Assembly (NCBI RefSeq): GCF_963576615.1
Contig: NW_027045390.1
Span: forward strand, 248,001-312,000
Length of the DNA: 64,000 bases
Direction of reading: 5' to 3'
Source: Watersipora subatra
Taxonomy: Eukaryota > Bryozoa > Gymnolaemata > Cheilostomatida > Watersiporidae
The position numbers were made by a program, and so were the translations under genes. Below the pieces are notes generated by a model. That model was given only the letters and a program-made list of their open reading frames with translations, did not search any database and was not told where the DNA came from. Below are positions 1-10,654 of this stretch, one piece after another. Each line of letters begins with the position of its first letter. Position 1 is the first letter of the stretch.

Positions 1-118
1 ACAAAAAAAAATACTCTTCCAATTTAAGTGGCAGATTATTTTATATTACTTTAGGTTTAGCTGTAATCAGTAGAAAAAGTCACTAGTAAGTTGAGATTAT
101 AACAACAGGTTGTGAGAA

Positions 119-185
119 ACTTTGATATAAGAGGTGACATGAGATAACATGAGGTGCCATGAGATAACATGAGATAACATGAGCT
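119..185. repeat. 20-bp minisatellite (gagataacatgaggtgacat)
   Basis: About three copies of a 20-bp unit in the intron after exon D'. The equivalent arrays at 9,600-9,705 and 54,790-54,900 are longer, so copy number differs at all three places. Confidence 0.8.
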
Positions 186-446
186 AGACGTATCAACAAA
201 AGGCAAACAGTAAATCGCCGTTTGAGCAACAAGCAGTTATCTACTCTGCAATTGCTCATTTAACATTGTCTAGTTTTATCTCAGCTATAAGTTACGACCA
301 AGTTAGTGCTATGGCCCAGCTATAAGTTGTTCTTCAGTAACTAACATTCGCTACCAGAATACTGTCCAGAAATGAAAATCATTCTGAAGCAAATTTGGCA
401 GATTGATTGGGACAAAGAGGTTAAAAAAGACGATGCAAACATTTAC

Positions 447-617
447 CTTGGGAGAGAAGAGAAGAGCTGCTGACTTGTGCCTAGAACCAGAAGATGATGA
501 AGTCTTGCCAGATGAATTTTTATGGGAGAGGTTTGCCCTATTTTTGGCCATCACCCTGGAAGAGGCGGACGAGTCTCTTTGTCTTTTCCTCAACTGACTG
601 ACCTCTTCGTGCTTGCG
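447..617 (-). CDS. KIF21: KIF21 exon D' (duplicate copy)
   Basis: 171-bp phase 0-0 exon bounded by ttgccag and gtaaat. It encodes a basic, Ser-rich segment beginning RKHEEVSQLRKRQRDSS, which corresponds to the end of the KIF21 coiled coil and the start of the Ser-rich linker. It differs from the copy at 9,968-10,138 by a few substitutions (for example Gly for Ala in the Ser run). Confidence 0.75.
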
Positions 618-834
618 CTGGCAACACAATACGCTGACTTATGCAAAGGCTAGGATAAAATAAAAAAGATTTATATGTCAAGGATACATGAAATGTCGAT
701 GGCTATCCCAAGCCACCTACCTTTTACGACAAAATTAATTAAAACATCAGTAGACTGTTATATTCGTCCTGTAATTCATGAAGGCACTCTTTGAAAACTT
801 AGAGACCAACATTTGAGTGTTGTTAAAGACCAAC

Positions 835-996
835 CTTGAGTATGGCATCTTTCTGTCTGTTTTGCAACTCCAACATGCGCAAGTGATTGTCTCGTTGCCG
901 CTTCTCTTTTTTCAGCCGTAGCAGCTCCTTATTCTTTCGTTGGTCACTAATCTTATTCTTCTCTGACTCCGTCTTCATCTGTGCCATCAGTCGCAC
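835..996 (-). CDS. KIF21: KIF21 exon C' (duplicate copy)
   Basis: 162-bp phase 0-0 exon, attgcag acceptor and gttggt donor. The product reads VRLMAQMKTESEKNKISDQR onward, matching the KIF21 coiled-coil block with VRLMKQMKEEQEK. This copy has substitutions relative to the other left copy (for example RLKKEKRQRDNHLRML). Confidence 0.78.
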
Positions 997-1139
997 CTGC
1001 AATAGTATCACCATAGTTGTCGAGATCTCCAAAACCAAGATCATGTGGTGGTGCAATAGTCAACACAACACATTACGAAGATCCCAAAAAACTCATACGC
1101 CAAACAATTATTTCCCATTCAAACTTTTCCCTGACTAAC

Positions 1140-1605
1140 ACAGATATAAATATAGTAGTGATGTCTCTCTGTGTAGGATTAAGTAAGACATAAATAAATA
1201 TAGTGGTGATATCTCTTTGTGTAGGATTAACTAGCACATATAAATATAGTGGTGATATCTCTCTGTGTAGGATTAACTAACACATATAAATATAGTGGTG
1301 ATATCTCTGTGTAGGATTAACTAACACATATAAATATAGTAGTGATATCTGTGTGTAGGATTAACTAACACAGATATAAATATAGTGGTGATATCTCTGT
1401 GTAGGATTAACTAACACAGATATAAATATAGTGGTGATATCTGTGTGTAGGATTAACTAACACAGATATAAATATAGTGGTGATATCTCTGTGTGTAGGA
1501 TTAACTAACACATATAAATATAGTGGTGATATCTCTCTGTGTAGGATTAACTAACACAGATATAAATATAGCGGTGATTTCTCTCTTTGTAGGATTAACT
1601 AACAC
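1140..1605. repeat. About 44-bp minisatellite, ~10 copies
   Basis: Intron array of a unit around taggattaactaacacat plus ataaatatagtggtgatatc. The same array has about 22 copies at 10,655-11,615 and about 27 at 52,655-53,850. Confidence 0.9.
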
Positions 1606-1632
1606 AGCTTTTGTATCGGTCAGCAAGCCTAC

Positions 1633-1832
1633 CTTTATCTTCTTCATCTCATTCAGTTCAGTACTAAGGTCCCTGATGCGCCGGTCGTAGACAACTTGGT
1701 TCTTCATCATTTTGGCGTGCTCCTTTTTGGCAGTATTTACCTTATTGAGCTCCTGTTGCATGGTATCCAGCCGTTTCTCAAACTCCATTTTAACTTTGCG
1801 CACCCGCTCCTCCGACTGCTGCTTCTTGCTGC
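1633..1832 (-). CDS. KIF21: KIF21 exon B' (duplicate copy)
   Basis: 200-bp exon (ttttcag acceptor, gtaggc donor; 2 nt completing a codon plus 66 codons). It encodes coiled coil with KKEHAKMMKNQ and LNEMKKIK, aligned with KIF21 (AQKEHARLLKNQ...MEMKKTK). One of three copies in this window. Confidence 0.8.
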
Positions 1833-2116
1833 CTGAAAACAGAACTCACATAACAGTTTATTTCATTTGTATTTGCTATCCTGGTAACTGCTGTCCGGTT
1901 ACGAATTAGCTGGTTGCAAAGCTAGCTACACGTTAAGATTATCAAACTCATACCAATTACTATCTAAATGACAGATTATTACACCAAAGCCATAGCACTG
2001 TATGGACTGAACTTTATAACTTGTTAAGAGCTAGCTGATTAACTATTAACAGCTGATCTAACATATACTAGCTATAACAGCTGATCTAACATATACTAGC
2101 TATAACAGGAGGTTAC

Positions 2117-2311
2117 CTAAGCTGCTTAGGACCTGGTTTCGTTCTCGTTCAACAGCCATTATTTGGTCCTGCAAGTTGCGCATCTTATCCTCGTAATGCT
2201 GACGAATTGTTTGCAGTTGTCGCTGGCTCCTTTCGAGTTCTTCAATCATTCTTTGTTTAGGTGAAATTTCTCCTGACAGCTCTGCCAGGTCTTCTTGAAG
2301 ATGGTCAGACT
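2117..2311 (-). CDS. KIF21: KIF21 exon A' (duplicate copy)
   Basis: 195-bp exon, acceptor cttgtag and donor gtaacc. It encodes the coiled-coil start with the LKQRMIEELERSQRQLQT-type register of KIF21. In this copy some residues differ (for example PKQRMIEE), consistent with relaxed constraint. Upstream exon H ends in phase 0 whereas this exon needs phase 1, so a direct H to A' splice would shift the frame. Confidence 0.72.
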
Positions 2312-2394
2312 CTACAAGAATTAGAAATGATAAAAACCAGCTGATTATATCAAGTCCTGATGAGCATATGAAGGTTTTAGCAATGCTTTCGACC

Positions 2395-2800
2395 AGTATT
2401 CATATGGGTAGAATAGCACCAGTGTATATACGTATATGGGTAGAATAGTTACCAGTGTATATACGTATATGGGTAGAATAGTACCGGTATCTATGCGTAT
2501 ATGGGTAGAATTGTACCGGTATCTATATGGGTGCTATTCTACCTAGTATAGATACTGGGTAGAATAGTATCTATATGGGTAATCTTGGCCTTGACCTTTA
2601 AACGGTTGCATCAACCAAGGGTGATCAACTGATCAAGGCGGCAAAAGAAATTAACTGAAAGCAGCTGTCATATATGTTATAGCAGTTGTTATATATGTTA
2701 TAGCAGCTGTTATATATGTTATAGCAGCTGTTATATATGTTATAGCAGCTGTTATATATGTTATAGTAGCTGTTATATATGATATAGCAGCTGTTATATA
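2395..2800. repeat. Two AT-rich minisatellites (about 32 bp and 21 bp)
   Basis: 2,395-2,580 holds imperfect copies around tatatgggtagaatagtacc. 2,660-2,800 holds about seven copies of the 21-bp unit ttatatatgttatagcagct(g). Both recur at 12,405-12,778 and, inverted, at 51,484-51,860. Confidence 0.85.
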
Positions 2801-2856
2801 TGTCAAAATATGATGCTAGTAAGCGATCAATAAAAGTAATCTAGACTTGCACACTA

Positions 2857-3928
2857 CGCTTACTGCTTCTAGCGAGCTGCTCTTCCTTGTGTTAGTCTAG
2901 CAAAACATTATCGAATTAATTGTTACATGATATACCTTACCCGCCTTAGCTTATTATGGCATAGACTTATTATGGCAATAACTTACTTAACAAGTTGTAT
3001 ACCATTACTGTTAACAAACTGTAGATTTCACCTTAGTTGGTGGTCTTTAATACTTCTGAAAAACTCAGATTTTGCCCCCAAGTGAACAATAGTCTAGAGA
3101 CACCTCATTTAATACTCTAACATAGAATTCAATTCTTTTTTAAAAATTACAGATAAATAATTTATAGATAGGCTAACTTTCAATATTATTTGCGTTCAAC
3201 AAAGTTTACATAAGTTGGTAAAGCACAATGTTCAAATACTATTTGACTAAGAAAAATGTAACTAGCAGTTGTGACAGAGCTAAAACATAAGTTAATCATG
3301 TAAAATGTATCAAATAGTTTGTAGCTCTAAAAGTTTCAAGTTAATTACAAAAGATACATGAACGCTACGTTTTTTGTGGCGTTAAGAAGAAAAGCAACAA
3401 ATGACAGCCACTGACTTACATTTAAAAAATGTGTCAAAATGTGTAAGAGTTGAGGCTGTTGTGGCTAGACACACGAAATAACGCGTCACATTGACAAATA
3501 AATGGACGAGTGCGAATTAGCCTTTACCAGGCGAAAGCCATGACATTCTTGTTAGATTTTTTATTATCATTAGTTGTTATTATTAGCGTTTTTAAGGAAA
3601 TTTTGTTGTGTAAGTTTTACTGTTGGTTTTGAGAGAGAATAAATTGATTGGTTAAAAAAGGTCAGACTTTACAGAATCCAGCTAGTTTTTTTCTGCCTTA
3701 ACAACAACAACTTAAAAGCATACTATATAAAACATGTAATATAATTATTAGGTTAACAAAACTGTGTTTTGCCAAATAAACAACGACATTGATTCAAATT
3801 GTCTTTGTAATTTATTCAAATATCCATTCGCATCTTACTGACACTTAACAATGATTGAACAATGCGTGCAGAGTTATTGAAATTAATAATAAATGCCTGT
3901 TCAATAAATCAATAAAGGTCAGTATTAC
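2857..3928. other. AT-rich non-coding stretch
   Basis: Sequence found only here in the window, between the tandem-duplication junction and exon H. No convincing ORF, RNA gene or repeat was seen. Probably intronic. Confidence 0.5.
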
Positions 3929-4023
3929 CTGAGGTATTGAAGAAACGGAATTGTTATCCATTTCAGTAGGAAGTGTTTGCACAGAACTATCACCACTAGT
4001 GCCACAGCTATACCGTTCTAGAT
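3929..4023 (-). CDS. KIF21: Putative KIF21 exon H (Ser/Thr-rich linker)
   Basis: 95-bp open segment between a ctgcagag acceptor and a gtaata donor. Read in the phase left by exon G (phase 1), it gives a Ser/Thr-rich peptide containing SCGTSGDSSVQTLP. KIF21 proteins have a Ser-rich linker at this point, but linkers align poorly, so the call rests on splice signals and phase. The right arm has no equivalent, because arm homology ends near 4,035/60,131. Confidence 0.5.
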
Positions 4024-4034
4024 CTCTGCAGGCA

Positions 4035-4275
4035 GAAAAAGTAGGTCAAGGCCAGTCATACGGAGCAAGTTAAGGCCTGTCATACAGAGTAAGTTAAGGC
4101 CTGTCATACAGAGTAAGTTAAGGGCTGTCATACAGAGTGAGTTAAGGCCGGTCATACGGAGCAAGTTAAGGCCTGTCATACAGAGTAAGTTAAAGCCTGT
4201 CATACAGAGTAAGTTAAGGCCTGTCATACAGAGTGAGTTAAGGCCTGTCATACAGAGTGAGTTAAGGCCTGTCAT
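4035..4275. repeat. 24-bp minisatellite, ~10 copies
   Basis: Unit ggcctgtcatacagagtaag plus ttaa. The mirror array at 60,003-60,131 has about five copies. The outer end of palindrome homology lies at this array. Confidence 0.9.
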
Positions 4276-4544
4276 ACAGAGAGCTAAAAGCTACTAAAAC
4301 TGATAGTAGCTATTTACTATAAATACTATTTACTGTGTATGTGAACTTGTAGCTGTCATAGATAGATTTGCTGGAGCTCACCCTATAAAATTTTACTTGC
4401 ATTCACAAACATGAATTAATGCAATGTCCGTAGTCATGTATTTTAATAGTCATTTTATTGCACTAGTGCTTTAAAAAAATTTCGAAAAAGATTAAATGTC
4501 CAGTAAACTGATGCAAATAAAAACAATCACATTAACCTTAACAC

Positions 4545-4770
4545 AAGAGAAGATCTTAACACAAGAGAAGGTACCACAGCTTATAACTACAGGTAGATTT
4601 TAACACAAGAGAAGGTAACACAGCTTATAACTACAGGTAGATCTTAACACAAGAGAAGGTACCACAGCTTATAACTACAGGTAGATCTTAACACAAGAGA
4701 AGGTGAACCACAGCTTATAACTACAGGTAGATTTTAACACAAGAGAAGGTAACACAGCTTATAACTACAA
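4545..4770. repeat. About 45-bp minisatellite, ~5 copies
   Basis: Unit around taacacaagagaaggtacca followed by cagcttataactacaggtag, in the intron downstream of exon G. The right arm counterpart (59,330-59,745) has about nine copies. Confidence 0.9.
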
Positions 4771-4858
4771 CCATCTGCAAGACATTTCACATTCTCTTTG
4801 ATAATCCTTAACACCATGGTAGTAAACGTAGAGTGTTTAGAATATTTGGCCGGCTTAC

Positions 4859-5096
4859 ATTCTTGTTGCGACTGTATAGTTATCCCGGAATCCTGCAAAA
4901 CCTGGTCTAAAAGCTGATCCCGTAACCTGGAATCCATCTGCATTTTATCGTAGCGAGCAGTCAACTCCTTGAATTGAGATTCTTTCTGAGTACAAGCAAA
5001 GCCCTGAGTGAGAGCGAGGGAGAGAAGGTGCTCCAACAGATACTTGCTTCCATCAACAGAGGAGACATCCAAAGCTTTTGTTAAGCTAGTCTCATC
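4859..5096 (-). CDS. KIF21: KIF21 exon G, left arm
   Basis: 238-bp exon (cttgttag acceptor, gtaagc donor; starts phase 0, ends phase 1). The peptide contains VDGSKYLLEHLLSLALTQG and then QKESQFKEL, aligned with KIF21 [30 protein letters not shown]. The right copy reads VDESKYLLEH, one of several arm-specific substitutions. Confidence 0.82.
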
Positions 5097-5899
5097 CTAA
5101 CAAGTAAAGTAGTATGTGTAATGAGCACATTTTGTAATATGGTTCAGAGACATCATTACAAGCAATATAACAACCAGTTCTTCGAGTTGCGTTGTGATTG
5201 CAAAAGCAATGACCAAATTTGATGCTCAAACCAAAGAGCTATCGCAATATGTAAATGTAACTTGTTTTGTCGTACTATTAACTGATAAAAACTAATGAAA
5301 AAGGACTCAAGAAAAAAACAGCAGGGATTCATTCTATAAGAATATATAACAGGTTAACTGTTTCTTGAATCTATGAGAAGAATTTGAGCCATAATAAAAT
5401 TATTGATATAGGAATAAAAGTGTCATTTCTTCTAGTGAATAACGACAGGTTAAAATATTATCTTGGCTTAAAATAATATTTTATATGAGAGACAAGATAG
5501 GTATGAAAGGGCATGAAAGTCGTACGATGAGGTTTAGAGGTTGTTAGAGGGGCAGCGTTTTAAACATAACATGAACTGCTTCTAGTGAATTATTGAGAAA
5601 ATGTTTCCAGTCGATAGGAGATGAACTCATTGTGGATGCCAAATAAAGGTGAAAGATTATAGATTCTGAATTAACAAAATCAAATGTTGCTGCATAACTG
5701 TAGAAGATAACTTTTTCTGATTTACATGCGCTTACGTAAATTCGAGTATAGCCATCTATGGGAACGGGCAAATAAATGGGAGTTGTTAGCTAAGCCCGCT
5801 GTAACATTAAAAAGGACAAATAAAGCAATGAATAATTACTAAACATACAAACACATACTAAGCACCAAACATACTAAACACTGATGAAATATATTAGGT
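5097..5899. other. Intron, no gene seen
   Basis: Unique arm sequence between exons G and F. An open frame of 75 codons on the minus strand (5,544-5,771) lacks family similarity and is not treated as coding. Confidence 0.5.
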
Positions 5900-6660
5900 A
5901 AATGCTTAGACAGGAAGCAATGCGAGATTACTAAATGCTTAGACAGGAAGCAATGTGAGATTAGTAAATGCTTAGACAGGAAGCAATGCGAGGTTAGTAA
6001 ATGCTTAGACAGGAAGCAATGCGAGATTAGTAAATGCTTAGACAGGAAGCAATGTGAGGTTAGTAAATGCTTAGACAGGAAGCAATGTGAGATTAGTAAA
6101 TGCTTAGACAGGAAGCAATGCGAGGTTAGTAAATGCTTAGACAGAAAGCAATGCGAGATTAGTAAATGCTTAGACAGGAAGCAATGCAAGGTTAGTAAAT
6201 GCTTAGACAGGAAGCAATGCGAGGTTAGTAAATGCTTAGACAGAAAGCAATGCGAGATTACTAAATGCTTAGACAGGAAGCAATGCGAGATTAGTAAATG
6301 CTTAGACAGGAAGCAATGTGAGGTTAGTAAATGCTTAGACAGGAAGCAATGTGAGATTAGTAAATGCTTAGACAGGAAGCAATGCGAGGTTAGTAAATGC
6401 TTAGACAGAAAGCAATGCGAGATTAGTAAATGCTTAGACAGGAAGCAATGCAAGGTTAGTAAATGCTTAGACAGGAAGCAATGCGAGGTTAGTAAATGCT
6501 TAGACAGGAAGCAATGCGAGGTTAGTAAATGCTTAGACAAAAAGCAATGCGAGGTTAGTAAATGCTTAGACAGGAAGCAATGCGAGGTTAGTAAATGCTT
6601 AGACAGGAAGCAATGTGAGGTTAGTAAATGCTTAGACAGGAAGCAATGCAAAGTTAGTAA
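5900..6660. repeat. 33-bp minisatellite, ~23 copies
   Basis: Unit gaggttagtaaatgcttaga plus caggaagcaatgc. It begins just inside the intron after exon F. The right arm has only about nine copies (57,932-58,235). Because 33 is a multiple of 3, it creates a long artefactual ORF. Confidence 0.95.
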
Positions 6661-6719
6661 ATGCTAGCAGTAGTCACTACAAGCCTAAGCAGACGCATAG
6701 CAAAAGCAAATGAACAAAC

Positions 6720-6839
6720 CTTCGCCTCCTCTTCCATCTGCATGATATTGTTTTGGCACTCAGACACGTTACTCTGAATGTATGTCATATTGGTGCTCAT
6801 CAACTCCAGCTGATCTTCTCGGTCCATGGCGACAGTCCT
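6720..6839 (-). CDS. KIF21: KIF21 exon F, left arm
   Basis: 120-bp phase 0-0 exon. It encodes NMTYIQSNVSECQNNIMQME, a clear match to KIF21 [21 protein letters not shown]. The left copy has LELMST where the right has LETMST. Confidence 0.88.
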
Positions 6840-6875
6840 CTGCAAATGAATAGGAGTTACACAACAACTACCTTA

Positions 6876-7233
6876 AGCGTGGTTCTCATATATGCCGCAA
6901 AGCACCGGCAACAGCACCGCAGGCTATGGCGGTGAAATGTGAGCCTACACGCTGGGTACCGCCGAGTACCACCGGTAGTTGCCGGCTCAACACAAAAGTT
7001 TAGCGCTGTTCAAATTTCGCAAATAGCCGCAAGCAAAACTTTCCTGAAATGCGCTGTACAGGTGAAGGTCACCATTATCAAAATGGCGTGGCGAGCAAAC
7101 ATTTTATGTGATTATGCGATTATGTTTACCAATGCAGCTTTAGATGTGAACAGAAGCTGCCGATCCTGACGTCGCAAGCGTTTTGCTGCGCAAGTTACCG
7201 CCGGAGTCTCGCAATCGATATGGAAACCAGACT
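6876..7233 (-). mobile_element. GC-rich MITE with TTA/TAA target duplication
   Basis: Mirror of the element at 57,354-57,713 and homologous to 32,075-32,427. Imperfect terminal inverted repeats (right-arm end tggtttccatatcg... against tggttctcatatat...) flanked by TTA at 6,873-6,875 and 7,234-7,236. The 3-bp TWA duplication suggests a PIF/Harbinger-mobilised MITE (inference). No coding capacity. Confidence 0.75.
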
Positions 7234-7236
7234 TTA

Positions 7237-7904
7237 GCAGCTATGAAGATGAGTTGAACATATCATCAACAAAATTGCAGCGCAATATAGTGTAACCGTG
7301 ACATTACTGATTACTCTATGCAATGTAATGACTATGCCAGCAATTATCAAATAAGAGTTTGTAGAGAGTTTTCTGTTCAACAGAACAGAAAACATCAGAG
7401 AAACACAAGGAATAAGGCATTGGCTATTTACGCTGGCAAAATTATTATTTGCAAAAACACTACACACCCCTGATGGCTGTGTAGTAATAGAAGAAACTGA
7501 TGTATTTGTGATTGGTTAGAAGTGTTGATCCCTGATTAACATAATCATGACACCAATTTGTTCATTTTCACAGTAAACCGATTTTATTTGAAAGTTGCTT
7601 TGAACTAGTGACAACGATGACCAACAAGTATTTATATATGAAAAAGGCTATTACTTGCTGTAAAAGATATGTGATGAACACTGGTGTAAATTGGAACTGC
7701 TTGCATAACATTTCAGGATATGTTAGATTAAATATTTTAAAGACCTAAGTTTTACTTGCAGTTTGATACAATTCATTAGCCTGACTTCAAGTTGTAGTTG
7801 GACGATTTTAGATTATAAGTTGATGGATCTTTTTCTTAAGAAAACACAAGTGTAAATAGCTGTACAAACATTAGTGCAATGATAAACTATGGTTTACCCA
7901 TATC
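7237..7904. other. Intron sequence, nothing recognised
   Basis: Palindrome-arm sequence between the MITE and the (TA)n microsatellite. It has a close inverted counterpart at about 56,690-57,350 and no coding similarity. Confidence 0.5.
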
Positions 7905-7936
<32 letters not shown>

Positions 7937-7942
<6 letters not shown>

Positions 7943-8966
7943 TGTTTCCTCACCCCGGATACCCCGTATGGGTGGTAAATTCTGCTCTAACTCGGGTCTC
8001 CTACCAGAGACCTGGGAGTTTGAGCACTCGTCTCAAGATCTTAGCTGTTCCCAATAGCGCACTTTTCTGCAACTCACCTGAGTTGATTGTTGTTGGTATT
8101 TGGGCAAGCCACATTTTATGCGCCGGTGTTATTGCGCCCAGTGCCCCAATCACTACTGGGATTACGGTTGTTCTTACATTCCAGCATTTTTCAATTTCTT
8201 CTCCAAGAGGGAGATATTTTTCTACCTTTTCTTTTTCTTTGCTGGCTATATTGTAATCATTGGGTACTGCTATATCTATTATAGTAGCCCTCTTGTTCTC
8301 CTTGTCTATCGCCACTATATCTGGTTGGTTTGCTAGGACATGCTTGTCAGTTTGGATGTAGAAGTCCCAGAGGATCTTAGCGCGGTCATTTTCATTGACC
8401 TTACCAGGAGCCTCCCACCAGTGTTGTGGTTTATTAAGGCCATACTCATCACATAGACTTCTATACACAATACCTGCGACATGATTATGCCGCTCAGTGT
8501 ATGCGTTCCCTGCTAGCTGTCTGCATCCACTGATGATGTGTTGGATGGTCTCAGGTGCATCTTTGCACAGTCTGCATCTAGGATCGTCTCTAGTGTGATA
8601 GATTTTCGTTTGGAGTTGCCTTGTTGGGAGCACTTGCTCCTGGGCTGCCATGATTAGCGACTCTGTATTGGCCGTTAGGTTTCCTTTGTTCAGCCACATA
8701 TATGTCTGGTGAAGATCGCCAACCTTAGATATTTGTTGGTGGTAAGCACCATGAAGAGGTTTCGTATGCCAGTCAATTTCCTCATCATCAGGGCATAGGT
8801 CGGTTGTGAGAGCAGCCGATTGAAATTCAGCTAGCAAATTATCTGAGATGGCCATCCTCTTTCACTGTCTGCTGTACACTTTTGAGTCCCCTACCGCCAT
8901 CTTTCCTATCAAGATACAATCTAATAGTATCAGATTTTGGGTGGAGTGCTCCATGCATGGTCAGCA

Positions 8967-8973
<7 letters not shown>
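7937..8973 (-). mobile_element. 5'-truncated RLE-type non-LTR retrotransposon in a (TA)n tract
   Basis: The minus strand encodes the C-terminal part of a LINE polyprotein. A short upstream piece with GALHPKSDTIRLYLDRKDGG is followed by a frameshift near 8,850, then about 284 residues (8,855-8,001). Visible features are a CCHC knuckle CRLCKDAPETIQHIISGC, a PDIVAIDKENKRATIIDIAVP stretch that fits the PD-X12-D core of a restriction-like endonuclease, and a KILRRVLKLPGLW end before TAG. The coding region is followed by about 60 bp of 3' UTR and then TA repeats. RT motifs are absent, so it is a dead 5' truncation. The right arm lacks it. Confidence 0.85.
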
Positions 8974-9000
<27 letters not shown>

Positions 9001-9204
9001 AATACAATCATGTTCCAATAAGGGTAATGACAACATCCAATAGATGTTTTGATCTTTACTTGACCTAGGTTGATACTTGTAAAACATAACTAGTTATTCA
9101 GTAGTCTCGATCTGTGTAGTCGCAGCAGATGTTTATGCCATGCGTCAGCTAAGAAGTTTGCCCGTTTTAAGAGCCTAAGAGTAATGACTATACATGTGTC
9201 CGAC

Positions 9205-9381
9205 CTCATTTCTCCTAATGGCAGTGTCCAGCCTTTTACTGTACGCATCTATCTTCTTGCTGAGCTGTTCTCGCTTGCTAATGTGAAGATCCATCTCAGC
9301 TTCCATGTTGGCAATTGTCTGTTTCCGCACAACAACGGATGTAATGTACCGCTCAAGCTTGTCCCACTTGCTTTTCGCCAC
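9205..9381 (-). CDS. KIF21: KIF21 exon E, left arm
   Basis: 177-bp phase 0-0 exon, acceptor aactcag, donor gtcgga (weak). The peptide starts VAKSKWDKLERYITSVVVRK and includes QTIANMEAEMD, matching KIF21 [30 protein letters not shown]. Confidence 0.86.
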
Positions 9382-9599
9382 CTGAGTTAGAGTAATCGAG
9401 TAAAACGTAGTGTCCATTAGCACAGAGGACAAGACAACATAATATGTGTATATATAAGAAACATGCCATACACAAAAAAAAATACTCTTCCAATTTAAGT
9501 GGCAGATTATTTTATATTACTATAGGTTTAGCTGTAATCAGAAGAAAAAGTCACTAGTAAGTTGAGATTATAACAACAGGTTGTGAGAAACTTTGATAT

Positions 9600-9705
9600 A
9601 AGAGGTGACATGAGATAACATGAGGTGCCATGAGATAACATGAGGTGACATGAGATAACATGAGGTGCCGTGAGATAACATGAGGTGACATGAGATAACA
9701 TGCGC
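9600..9705. repeat. 20-bp minisatellite
   Basis: About five copies of the gagataacatgaggtgacat unit. It matches 119-185 (shorter) and 54,790-54,900 (inverted). Confidence 0.85.
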
Positions 9706-9967
9706 TAGACGTATCAACAAAAGGCAAATAGTAAATCGCCGTCTGAGCAACAAGCAGTTATCTACTCTGCAATTGCTCATTTAACATTGTCTAGTTTTAT
9801 CTCAGCTATAAGTTACGACCAGGTTAGTGCTATGGCCCAGCTATAAGTTGTTCTTCAGTAACTAATATTCGCTACCAGAATACTTTCCAGAAATGAAAAT
9901 CATTCTGAAGCAAATTTGGCAGATTGATTAGGACCAAGAGGTTAAAAAAGACGATGCAAACATTTAC

Positions 9968-10138
9968 CTTGGGAGAGAAGAGAAGAGCTGCTGACTTGTG
10001 CCTAGAAGCAGAGGACGATGAAGTTTTGCCAGATGAATTTTTATGGGAGAGGTTTGCCCTATTTTTGGCCATCACCCTAGAAGAGGCGGACGAGTCTCTT
10101 TGTCTTTTCCTCAACTGACTGACCTCTTCGTGCTTGCG
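9968..10138 (-). CDS. KIF21: KIF21 exon D, left arm
   Basis: 171-bp exon with donor gtaaat, encoding the basic and Ser-rich segment RKHEEVSQLRKRQRDSS onward. It is followed in transcript order by exon E, giving continuous KIF21 order D-E-F-G. Confidence 0.8.
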
Positions 10139-10355
10139 CTGGCAACACAATACGCTGACTTATGCAAAGGCTAGGATAAAATAAAAATGATTTATATGTC
10201 AAGGATACATGAAATGTCGATGGCTATCCCAAGCCACCTACTTTTTACGACAGAATTAATTAAAACATCAGTAGACTGTTATATTCGTCCCGTAAATAAT
10301 GAAGGCACCCTTTGAAAACTTAGAGACCAACATTTGAGTGTTGTTAAAGACCAAC

Positions 10356-10517
10356 CTTGAGTATGGCATCTTCCTGTCTGTTTTGCAACTCCAACGTGCG
10401 CACCTGATTGTCTCGTTGCCGCGTCTCTTTTTCCAGCTGTAGCAGCTCCTTATTCTTTCGTTGGTCACTAATCTTATTCTTCTCTGACTCCGTCTTCATC
10501 TGTGCCATCAGTCGCAC
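10356..10517 (-). CDS. KIF21: KIF21 exon C, left arm
   Basis: 162-bp phase 0-0 coiled-coil exon. It carries LEKETRQRDNQVRTLELQ where the right arm has LKKEKRQRDNQVRMLELQ, so the arms are not identical even in coding sequence. Confidence 0.82.
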
Positions 10518-10654
10518 CTGCAATAGCATCACCATAGTTGTCGAGATCTCCAAAACCAAGATCATGTGGTGGTGCAATAGTCAACACATTACGAAGATCC
10601 CAAAAAACTCATACGCCAAACAATTATTTCCCATTCAAACTTTTCCCTGACTAA

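Larger units (their letters stand above)
1..2856 (-). repeat. Partial tandem duplicate of KIF21 exons A-D
   Basis: This block is a near copy, in the same orientation, of 9,471-12,832. It has the same four KIF21 exons, the same introns and the same minisatellites with different copy numbers. Homology stops at 2,856, just after the shared stretch ending cttgcacacta, where the other copy enters the CA-rich array. The outer edge lies beyond the window start. It places a second set of coiled-coil exons downstream of exon H in transcript order. Confidence 0.85.

Noticed and set aside
4545-4770. Regular short repeats considered as CRISPR
   Set aside because: Units are head-to-tail without unique spacers, in an animal intron; no cas genes.
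5839-6651. 270-codon ORF of 11-residue repeats
   Set aside because: Translation of the 33-bp minisatellite; copy number differs between arms and it lies in a KIF21 intron.
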